A DNA stretch of 34,200 nt from Selenomonadales bacterium UBA7018 (lineage in GTDB: Bacteria > Bacillota > Negativicutes > Selenomonadales > Selenomonadaceae). The notes below the pieces were generated by a model. The model searched no databases. It was not told where the DNA came from and was given only the letters and a program-made list of their open reading frames with translations. Location: positions 56,035 through 90,234 of the forward strand of contig DJWY01000021.1 in NCBI GenBank assembly GCA_002448305.1, written 5' to 3'. Below, piece by piece: positions 14,902 through 22,700 of the stretch; the stretch's first letter is position 1; every line of letters starts with the position of its first letter. The position numbers and the translations under genes are program-made.

Positions 14902-14930
14902 ATTATAAACAAAAAACTTTGCACTGTCTA
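14902..14930 (-). promoter_or_regulatory. ppaC promoter
   Basis: Minus-strand TAGACA (14925-14930), a 17-base spacer and perfect TATAAT (14902-14907), about 45 bases before the ppaC start. Confidence 0.6.
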
Positions 14931-14950
14931 CATTGCCAAAAGAAAAACCT

Positions 14951-14978
14951 AGCTTGTAGAGTTATCATAACTCAAGCT
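14951..14978. promoter_or_regulatory. Dyad between divergent ppaC and trp promoters
   Basis: AGCTT-GTA-GAGTTA-TCA-TAACTC-AAGCT: eleven base pairs of inverted repeat with a three-base asymmetry. It lies ten bases upstream of the trpD -35 and twenty upstream of the ppaC -35. It has no T run, so it is more likely an operator for a dimeric regulator than a terminator. Confidence 0.4.
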
Positions 14979-14987
14979 TGCCGTTTA

Positions 14988-15015
14988 TTGCAAAAGCCGC
15001 TGATTATGTTATAAT
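14988..15015 (+). promoter_or_regulatory. trpDCFB promoter
   Basis: TTGCAA (14988-14993), a 16-base spacer and perfect TATAAT (15010-15015). The leader of about 55 bases holds no T-box, Trp-codon leader peptide or terminator. Confidence 0.55.
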
Positions 15016-15075
15016 AAATATCGTCTAAATTATATGAATAACTTTAGAAGTATCAAGCAGTAAGGAGTTTTTTGA

Positions 15076-16101
15076 ATGATTAAGGAAGCTATTGTTAAAA
15101 TCGTGAACAAGGAGGATTTGAGTTACGACGAAGCTTTTGCTGTGATGAATGAAATTATGAGCGGCGAGACTTCTCCGACACAGAACGCGGCGTTTTTATC
15201 TGCGCTGTCGACTAAAAGTGCAGGGGCTGAAACGACTGACGAAATTGCAGGTTGCGCGGCGGCAATGCGTGCACATGCTACGGCGGTCAATACTGGCTTT
15301 GACGTTTTCGAGATTGTCGGCACGGGCGGCGATAATTCGCACAGCTTTAATATCTCGACGACTTCGGCAATAATCGCGGCGGCGGGCGGAATGAAGGTCG
15401 CTAAGCATGGTAACCGCGCCGCTTCGTCAAAATGCGGTGCCGCTGATTGTCTTGAGGCTTTAGGCGTCAACATTAATCAAAGTCCGGAAAAATGCGCTGA
15501 ACTCCTCCGCGAGGTCGGCATATGCTTTTTCTTCGCGCAGAAATATCATAGCTCTATGAAATACGTTGGGGCAATTCGTCGGGAATTGGGATTTAGGACG
15601 GTTTTTAATATTCTCGGTCCGCTGACTAATCCCGGCAAGCCGTCAATGCAAATTTTGGGCGTCTACGCTGAATATTTGGTTGCGCCGCTCGCGCAGGTTC
15701 TGATTAGTTTGGGCGTCAAGCGCGGCATGGTCGTTTACGGGCGCGATAAGCTCGACGAAATTTCCTTGAGTGCGCCAACTTCCATTTGCGAAATTAACAA
15801 TGGCTGGATTAAAAATTTTGTCATTGCGCCGGAAGATTTTGGCTTTGCGCGTTGCAGTCGTGAAGATTTGCGCGGTGGCAATCCCGAAGAGAACGCCGAA
15901 ATAACTCGTGCAATTCTGCACGGCGAACGTGGGCATAAACGTAACGCCGTCCTGCTCAATGCGGGCGCGGCTCTGTACGTCGGCGGCAAAGCTGAAAGTT
16001 TTAAATCGGGCGTGACGTTGGCGGCGGAACTTATCGACAGCGGCAAGGCTCTTGATACGCTGGAAAGATTCATTAGGTGTAGCAATGACGATACTAAATA
16101 A
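15076..16101 (+). CDS. trpD: Anthranilate phosphoribosyltransferase
   Basis: TrpD joins anthranilate to phosphoribosyl pyrophosphate in the second step of tryptophan synthesis. The protein (341 residues) has the PRPP-binding glycine motif VGTGGDNSHSFNISTTSA and the following KHGNRAASSKCGAADCLEALG, then the domain-closing FNILGPLTNPGKP and DEISL segments, all in family order. TAAGGAG lies eight bases before the ATG. It is the first gene of the local trp cluster, and its end overlaps trpC by 17 bases. There is no trpG fusion. Confidence 0.95.
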   Translation: MIKEAIVKIVNKEDLSYDEAFAVMNEIMSGETSPTQNAAFLSALSTKSAGAETTDEIAGCAAAMRAHATAVNTGFDVFEIVGTGGDNSHSFNISTTSAIIAAAGGMKVAKHGNRAASSKCGAADCLEALGVNINQSPEKCAELLREVGICFFFAQKYHSSMKYVGAIRRELGFRTVFNILGPLTNPGKPSMQILGVYAEYLVAPLAQVLISLGVKRGMVVYGRDKLDEISLSAPTSICEINNGWIKNFVIAPEDFGFARCSREDLRGGNPEENAEITRAILHGERGHKRNAVLLNAGAALYVGGKAESFKSGVTLAAELIDSGKALDTLERFIRCSNDDTK

Positions 16102-16867
16102 AATCGCCGAGCGGACGAAAATCCGCGTCGCGCAGTATAAAAATAAAATACCTTTCGACCAAACGAAGTCGCAAGCTTTATCTTCGCCGAAAAGAAATTT
16201 TCTATTTGAAAGTTCTCTTAAACGGGCAGGACTTTCTTTTATTTGCGAGTGTAAGAAAGCGTCGCCGTCAAAAGGATTAATCGCGCCGGATTTCCCCTAC
16301 TTGCAAATTGCTAAGGATTATGACGCGGCGGGAGCCGATGCCATTTCGATTTTAACTGAACCGGAATTCTTTTTGGGCGACGATAAATTTTTAGCGGAAA
16401 TTGCCGCGCAGGTTTCTATCCCGTGCCTAAGGAAAGATTTCGTCGTTGATGAGTACATGATTTATCAGGCGAAAATTTTGGGCGCAAGTGCTGTTCTTTT
16501 AATCTGCGCGATTCTCGATGACGTTCAACTTAGAAAATTTATCGCGACTTGTAACGAATTGGGCTTGAGCGCATTAGTTGAGGCGCACGACGCTGACGAA
16601 ATTAAACGGGCGATTGCTTGCGGCGCAAGGATTATCGGCGTGAACAATCGCAACCTTAAAGACTTTTCCGTTGATATGGATAACGCTAAAAGACTTCGCG
16701 AGCTTGTGCCGCCAGAAATAATTTTCGTGTCTGAAAGCGGTATTAAAACTCCAGACGACATTAAAAAAGTTCGCGAACTTAGAGCCGACGCCGTTTTAAT
16801 CGGAGAAGTTTTAATGCGAGCCGCCGATAAGAAATCTAAACTCGAAGAACTGAAAGGCAACTTATGA
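16085..16867 (+). CDS. trpC: Indole-3-glycerol phosphate synthase
   Basis: TrpC closes the indole ring, converting carboxyphenylamino-deoxyribulose phosphate to indole-3-glycerol phosphate. The TIM barrel carries the catalytic ECKKASPSKG motif, ILTEPEFFLGDD, the CLRKDFVVDEYMIYQA stretch with catalytic Lys, LVEAHDADE, IGVNNRNLKDF and VSESGIKTPDDI. It has 260 residues. I start at ATG 16085 (MTILNKIAERTK), behind AGGTG, rather than at an earlier in-frame site inside trpD. It overlaps trpF by an ATGA. Confidence 0.95.
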   Translation: MTILNKIAERTKIRVAQYKNKIPFDQTKSQALSSPKRNFLFESSLKRAGLSFICECKKASPSKGLIAPDFPYLQIAKDYDAAGADAISILTEPEFFLGDDKFLAEIAAQVSIPCLRKDFVVDEYMIYQAKILGASAVLLICAILDDVQLRKFIATCNELGLSALVEAHDADEIKRAIACGARIIGVNNRNLKDFSVDMDNAKRLRELVPPEIIFVSESGIKTPDDIKKVRELRADAVLIGEVLMRAADKKSKLEELKGNL

Positions 16868-17466
16868 CTAAGATTAAATTTTGCGGGCTGAAAACCCTTG
16901 ACGATATTTCTTTTGCTAACGAAATTTGCCCCGAATATGTCGGATTTGTCTTCGCGCCCAAAAGTAAACGCTACGTCGCACCCGCGCAGGCTCAAAAACT
17001 TCGCGCCGCTCTGAATAAAAATATTTTGGCGGTCGGCGTCTTCGTCAACGAAAATATTTCTAACGTCGCTGAACTCCTTAACGCCGACATTATCGACGCG
17101 GCGCAACTTCACGGCTCAGAGGACGAAAATTATATTCAAGCCCTGCGCGAACTCACAAGCAAGCCGCTGATTAAAGCATTTCGCATTAACAATTTCATTC
17201 CAAATTACAAATTACAAATTCCTAATTGCTTTCTACTGATTGACGCGGGCGCGGGTGACGGCAAAACTTTCGATTGGAACCTTATAAAAAATTTTCAACG
17301 GGAATATTTTTTAGCGGGCGGACTTACTCCCGAAAATGTCAGCGACGCTATCAGAACTTTGAACCCGTTCGCCGTCGATGTTAGCTCCGGCATTGAGACT
17401 GACGGCAAAAAAGATTTTAATAAAATGGCGGCTTTCGCCAAAGCTGTAAGGAAGGAAAATTTATGA
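16864..17466 (+). CDS. trpF: Phosphoribosylanthranilate isomerase
   Basis: TrpF carries out the Amadori rearrangement of phosphoribosylanthranilate. The catalytic Cys is C7 (IKFCGLKTLDDI), and the general acid Asp lies in LLIDAGAG. The phosphate-binding loops FLAGGLTPENV and VDVSSGIETDGKKD are present. It has 200 residues. Near residues 113-121 the protein has an extra-looking PNYKLQIPN segment encoded by a CAAATTA heptamer repeat (17201-17220). ATGA overlaps couple it to trpC and trpB. Confidence 0.93.
   Translation: MTKIKFCGLKTLDDISFANEICPEYVGFVFAPKSKRYVAPAQAQKLRAALNKNILAVGVFVNENISNVAELLNADIIDAAQLHGSEDENYIQALRELTSKPLIKAFRINNFIPNYKLQIPNCFLLIDAGAGDGKTFDWNLIKNFQREYFLAGGLTPENVSDAIRTLNPFAVDVSSGIETDGKKDFNKMAAFAKAVRKENL
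17201..17220 (+). repeat. CAAATTA heptamer repeat inside trpF
   Basis: Almost three perfect tandem copies of a seven-base unit (CAAATTA, CAAATTA, CAAATT). Total length keeps the frame. Such a repeat can gain or lose units by slippage and would then break trpF. Confidence 0.8.
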
Positions 17467-18653
17467 CGAATCAAAAAGGACGCTTCGGCATTTACGGCGG
17501 GCAATATATCCCCGAAACGCTAATGAATGCGATAATCGAATTGGACGAGGCTTATAACCACTTCAAGGACGATGAAACTTTTCAGCGCGAACTCGACGAG
17601 CTGTTCAGAAATTACGCGGGGCGACCGTCGCTCTTATACTTCGCAAAAAAAATGACTGCCGATTTGGGCGGTGCGAAAATTTACCTCAAACGCGAAGATT
17701 TAAACCATACCGGCTCGCACAAAATTAATAACGTGCTCGGTCAAGCGTTGCTTGCTAAGAAAATGGGCAAGACGCGCCTTATCGCCGAAACCGGAGCCGG
17801 TCAACATGGCGTCGCTACTGCTACTGCCGCCGCGCTTTTGGGTATGGAATGCGTCATTTTCATGGGCGAAGAAGATACAATCCGGCAAGCCCTCAACGTC
17901 TACCGCATGAAACTTTTGGGCGCACAAGTTATCGCCGTCAAAAGCGGAACTGGTACGCTCAAAGACGCCGTGTCAGAAACTTTCCGCGAGTGGACTAATC
18001 GCATTGCCGATACGCATTACTGCTTAGGCTCGGTTATGGGGCCGCACCCTTTCCCGACGATTGTCCGCGACTTTCAAGCCGTAATATCAAAGGAAATTAA
18101 ATCGCAACTTCTTGCATTGGAAGGAAGACTTCCCGACGTTGTAGTTGCTTGTTGCGGCGGCGGTTCCAATTCAATCGGCACGTTTTACAATTTCATTGAC
18201 GATAAAAGCGTCCGGCTAATCGGTTGCGAGGCGGCGGGACGTGGCGTCGATACTTTCGAGACTGCCGCCACGATTGCTACCGGCAGAATCGGAATTTTTC
18301 ACGGCATGAAGTCTTATTTTTGCCAAGATAAATATGGGCAAATTGCGCCGGTCTATTCCATTTCGGCGGGGCTTGATTATCCCGGCATAGGTCCCGAACA
18401 TGCGCACCTGCACGACATCGGACGCGCCGAATACGTTCCGATTACTGACGCCCAAGCCGTCGACGCCTTTGAATATCTTTCGCGCACAGAAGGAATTATT
18501 CCCGCGATTGAATCGGCGCACGCGGTCGCGCACGTCATGAAGATTGCGCCCGATATGCCTAAGGATAAAATTATCGTCATAACGCTTTCCGGTCGCGGCG
18601 ATAAGGATTGCGCTTCTGTCGCACGCTATCGCGGCGAAATTATCAACTCTTAA
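17463..18653 (+). CDS. trpB: Tryptophan synthase beta chain
   Basis: TrpB makes tryptophan from indole and serine with pyridoxal phosphate. The protein (396 residues) is the standard TrpB1 type that works with TrpA. The PLP lysine is K87 in HTGSHKINN, the catalytic Glu lies in AETGAGQHGVATA, the phosphate loop is CCGGGSNSIG, and the C-terminal SGRGDKD is intact. No trpA follows; the stop codon overlaps the end of a gene on the other strand by 11 bases. TrpA must be elsewhere, be absent, or have been lost through rearrangement. Confidence 0.95.
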   Translation: MTNQKGRFGIYGGQYIPETLMNAIIELDEAYNHFKDDETFQRELDELFRNYAGRPSLLYFAKKMTADLGGAKIYLKREDLNHTGSHKINNVLGQALLAKKMGKTRLIAETGAGQHGVATATAAALLGMECVIFMGEEDTIRQALNVYRMKLLGAQVIAVKSGTGTLKDAVSETFREWTNRIADTHYCLGSVMGPHPFPTIVRDFQAVISKEIKSQLLALEGRLPDVVVACCGGGSNSIGTFYNFIDDKSVRLIGCEAAGRGVDTFETAATIATGRIGIFHGMKSYFCQDKYGQIAPVYSISAGLDYPGIGPEHAHLHDIGRAEYVPITDAQAVDAFEYLSRTEGIIPAIESAHAVAHVMKIAPDMPKDKIIVITLSGRGDKDCASVARYRGEIINS

Positions 18654-19650
18654 CGACGGTTTTAACCGTGCCGAGCTTTTGAATATCGCTATCTTTCCTG
18701 TCGCCGTGAATTGTAACTTTCGACAAAGCGATTTCGAGTTCGGCAAGTTCTTCGCTACTAAGTTCAACGTCCGCCGCGCCGAAATTTTCTTTCAAGCGTT
18801 CGTCGCGACGCATTCCAGGTATCGGCACGACAAAATCATTTTTGCACATCATCCACGCTAAGGAAATCTGCGCGGGCGTGGCATTTTTATTGGCGGCGAA
18901 TTTTTTCAGCAGGTCGAGCAGGGCTTGATTAGCGTCCATGTTTTCCTTAGAAAAGCGCGTGATAACTCTGCGCACGTCGTCGCCTTCAAATTTCGTTTGA
19001 CTGGAATATTTTCCGCTCAAAAAGCCGCCCGCCATTGGCGAATACGCAACAAAACCAATATTTAATTCCTTGCACAGCGGAATAACTTCGGCTTCGTATT
19101 TGCGCTCCATGATTGAATATTCGCTTTGGACGGCAGTTAGCGGCGTGACGGCGTGAGCGCGTTTAATCTGTTCGGGCGTCGCCTCCGAAACGCCCCATGC
19201 GCGAATTTTCCCTTCCTTGATAAGTTCGCCCATCCACTCGGCAACCTCTGCAACGTCACGGTGAGCCGGCACGCGATGTTCATAATACAAATCAATATAA
19301 TCTGTCTGCAGTCGCTTCAAAGAATTTTCTACGGCATTTCTAAGCCCGCGACGCGAAGTTTTTCCTTCCGGAATTTCTTGACCAGGAAGAAAAATTTCCG
19401 GCATAAACTTTGTGCAAAGAATAATTTTGTCGCGAATAGGCTTGAGTGCTTTGCCGACCAGAATTTCATTTTCATACGCCGCATAAACTTCCGCAGTGTC
19501 GAAAAATGTACAGCCGTAATCCTCATAAGCCGAGCGCATAAGCCGAATTGATTCACTTTCGGGCGGGCACGCTCCATAGCCGTGACTGAATCCCATGCAA
19601 CCCATACCAATAGCCGAGACCGTCAAATCACGCAATTTTCTTTTCTTCAT
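18643..19650 (-). CDS. Aldo/keto reductase
   Basis: This NADPH-dependent oxidoreductase of 335 residues belongs to the AKR13/YajO-like group. The TIM-barrel catalytic tetrad is visible: Asp and Tyr in FFDTAEVYAAYENE, Lys in ILCTKF and His in LYYEHRVP. The C-terminal cofactor site follows (FVVPIPGMRRDERLKENFGA). Substrates of this group are aldehydes and ketones and cannot be named from sequence. GGAGGTG precedes the ATG. The gene is divergent from the NRPS operon with back-to-back promoters, so a role in reducing a peptide aldehyde is possible but unproven. Its 3' end overlaps trpB by 11 bases. Confidence 0.88.
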   Translation of the reverse strand: MKKRKLRDLTVSAIGMGCMGFSHGYGACPPESESIRLMRSAYEDYGCTFFDTAEVYAAYENEILVGKALKPIRDKIILCTKFMPEIFLPGQEIPEGKTSRRGLRNAVENSLKRLQTDYIDLYYEHRVPAHRDVAEVAEWMGELIKEGKIRAWGVSEATPEQIKRAHAVTPLTAVQSEYSIMERKYEAEVIPLCKELNIGFVAYSPMAGGFLSGKYSSQTKFEGDDVRRVITRFSKENMDANQALLDLLKKFAANKNATPAQISLAWMMCKNDFVVPIPGMRRDERLKENFGAADVELSSEELAELEIALSKVTIHGDRKDSDIQKLGTVKTVVKS

Positions 19651-19671
19651 TTAAAACACCTCCGCGCAGAT

Positions 19672-19700
19672 TTTATCACATTGTAGCTACTCAAAGTCAA
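19672..19700 (-). promoter_or_regulatory. Aldo/keto reductase promoter
   Basis: Minus-strand TTGACT (19695-19700), a 17-base spacer and GATAAA (19672-19677). Its -35 box lies only 11 bases from the -35 box of the NRPS promoter. Confidence 0.5.
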
Positions 19701-19711
19701 TAATTTCTAAG

Positions 19712-19740
19712 TTGACTTAGCTAATTTTATTAACTAAAAT
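19712..19740 (+). promoter_or_regulatory. NRPS operon promoter
   Basis: TTGACT (19712-19717), a 17-base spacer and TAAAAT (19735-19740), 33 bases before the NRPS start. The short leader leaves little space for attenuation, so control probably acts at this divergent promoter pair. Confidence 0.6.
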
Positions 19741-19773
19741 CCTTTCAAAGCAAATGAAGGGATTGATTTATAT

Positions 19774-22700
19774 ATGACAGAGGCAGAATATCTTGATTCC
19801 GTTTTTCGCGGCGTGTCAGTCGATTCTGCGCCGATTAAAGATGCGTTCGGAAAAAGTTTTGTCGCTAAGAAATTTATGACGCCATTTGAATTTTCCAATG
19901 GGCAATTCGATTGTTCAGAGGAAAATTTTTTTATGGGCGCATACGCTTTACTTTTGGCGCGGTTCGCCGGCGCGGACGAAGTATTTTTCACGGCGACAAG
20001 CGATAAAAAAATCCCCGTGTATTTAAACTTTTCGCCCGAACAAAACCTTGCCGACTATCTGAAAAATTTACGCGAGCAAATTGAACGTTCACGCGAAATA
20101 ATTTGCACGCCTTACGAAGAAATTGCTAAAGTTTACGACTTCCCGACCGCACCCGAATTTATTTCTGCGCCGCAGGAAATTAGCGGCAAAAGTTTTGCGT
20201 TGGCAGTCGCGGAAAATATTTTATCGATTTACTATGACGGCGGAAAATATTCCGACGCGCTGATTGAGAGTTTCGCCGCCGCTTATAAACACGTCGTCGC
20301 GCAATTTCCACACGCGGAAAAAATCGGCGATATTGATTGGCTTTCGGCTGACGAATTGGCGAAAGTGCAAGCAATTCACGATACCGCTTGGGAAGTTGCC
20401 GAGCGTCCAGCGTATAGACTTTTGCAGGACAGCGCGGAAGAATATCCGGAGCGCGTCGCGGCTATCGCTAACGGAAAATCCTTGACATATGCTGAATTGA
20501 ACGCGGCGGCTAATCGGCTTGGACGTGTCTTGCAAAGTCACGGCGTAGGCGTTGAAAAAATCGTTGGCGTAATGTTAAATCGCGGGCTTGAAGTTTATAT
20601 CGCGCGTCAAGGCATTTTGAAGGCGGGCGGCGCATTTCTGCCCATGACGCCCGATTATCCCGATGACCGAGTTTCTTATATCGTCAAGGACGCCGGAGTT
20701 AAACATATCGTCACCACCCGCGACATTTACGAGCAACGCAAAAATTTTTTCGACGGGCTGGGAATTTTTATCTGCTTAGTGGAAGACACGCAATCGGAAG
20801 AAATTTCCGGCGAAAATCTAAACGTCGCAGTGCCCGATGACGCGCTTGCTTATTGCATTTATACTTCCGGTTCGACGGGCAAGCCTAAAGGCGTTATGCT
20901 GACTAATCACAATTTGGTTAATTTCGTAGACGCGAACCCGAAGAACCACGAAATCTTAGGCTACACTCAGCGCGGAAAAGTTTCGCTGGCACTCGCGGCG
21001 ATTACTTTCGACGTGTCGATAATGGAAGAATTTATCCCGCTGGCGCACGGGCTTACAATCTGCATGGCGAACGAAGACGAAATTTACAATCCGCTCCTGC
21101 TGAAGGATTTATGCGACAAAAATGCCGTCGACGTGATGAGCTGTACGCCAACTTACTTATCCAACCTGATTGATTTGCCGGAATTTACTTCGGTCGTTAA
21201 GCGCATAAAATCTGTTGACTTTGGGGCGGAAGCTTTTCCAAGTGCACTATTCGCCAAACTCCGCGCAGTCAATCCCGATATTTATATTATGAACGGCTAC
21301 GGACCGACCGAAGCGACGATTAGCTGTACAATGAAGGCTATAGAGTCGCCTGAAAATATTACTATCGGCGTTCCGAATTCAAATGTTCAAGTTGTAATGA
21401 CTGATGATAAAAACCGCCCGTTGCCAATTGGCGCACTCGGCGAAATGACGATTTTGGGCGACGGCATTGGGCGCGGCTATATCAATCGCGACGATTTGAC
21501 CCAGAAAGTTTTTATCAAGCTCTGGAATAAGCCTGCATATAAAAGCGGCGACTTGGCAAGGCTTTTACCTAATGGCGAAATTGCTTTTCACGGGCGCACA
21601 GATAATCAAGTAAAACTGCGCGGACTTCGCGTTGAACTCGGCGAAATCGAAACGGTCATGAATAATTTCGACGGCGTCAAGTCAAGTATCGTGGTTGTCA
21701 AGAAAAATGCGGCGGGCGATTATCTTGCCGGTTATTTCACCGCCGAAAATAAAATTGACCTTGCCGCACTGCGCAAACATTTAGCCGCGTCGCTGACTTC
21801 TTACATGGTGCCCGGCGTCCTCATGCAACTTGACGCCTTTCCGCTCACCGCCAACAGGAAAATTGATAAGAAAGCTTTGCCCGAACCCGAAGAAATTATC
21901 CCGACAGTTGAAATTGTCCCGCCGCAAAACGACGTTCAGCAGAAAATTTTTGACTGCGTCGCTGAAGTTTTAGGCAACCGCGAATTTGGAATAACGACAG
22001 AGCTGACAAGCGCGGGGCTAACTTCAATCGGCGCAATTCGCCTAAACGTAGTTTTGTCAACGGCGTTTAACAAAGTTATTCAAACTCGCGATATAATGGA
22101 ATTCGATACGGTCGAGAAGCTGGAGAAATTTTTATCGGACGCGGAAGAAATTCAAAACTACGAACTGCAAGCCGATTATCCGCTTTCGCGCACGCAACAA
22201 GATATTTTTGTTGAATACGACGCCGCGCCAGATGATACGACTTACAATTTGCCAATACTTTTGCCGCTTGATTCCTCAATCGACGTAACACGCTTGCAAC
22301 GGGCGATTAAAGCCGCAATCAATGCGCACCCATACTTAAAAACGAAATTATTTTTCAACGACGCTGGAGAAGTTCGCTCACGCCGCCTTGACGATTTACC
22401 CGCTGAAGTCCCGATTAAAAACGTGGAAAATTTGCCCGCTGAACTCGTTCGCCCGTTCAAGCTGACGGAAGAACCACTTTATCGCGCCGTGATTTTCGTT
22501 ACGCCCGATAAAAATTATTTGTTCCTAGACTTTCATCACATAATTTACGACGGTTCTTCCGAAGATATTTTCTTCGACGATATGAATGCCGCTTACGACG
22601 GGCAAATTTTAAGCAAGGAAAATTACACCGGCTTTGAAGTCGCGCTAGATGAGCAAAAGGCGCGTGCCTCTAGCAAATTAACCGCCGCTAAAAATTATTT

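Noticed and set aside
15016..15075. T-box or Trp leader peptide before trpD
   Set aside because: The leader is only about 55 bases, with no T-box core, no Trp codons and no terminator hairpin.
17201..17220. CRISPR-like repeat in trpF
   Set aside because: The units are seven bases and directly adjacent without spacers; no CRISPR array or cas gene is seen anywhere in the window.
18654..19773. Hidden trpA after trpB
   Set aside because: The segment is fully occupied by the aldo/keto reductase on the other strand, and no TrpA-like sequence is present.
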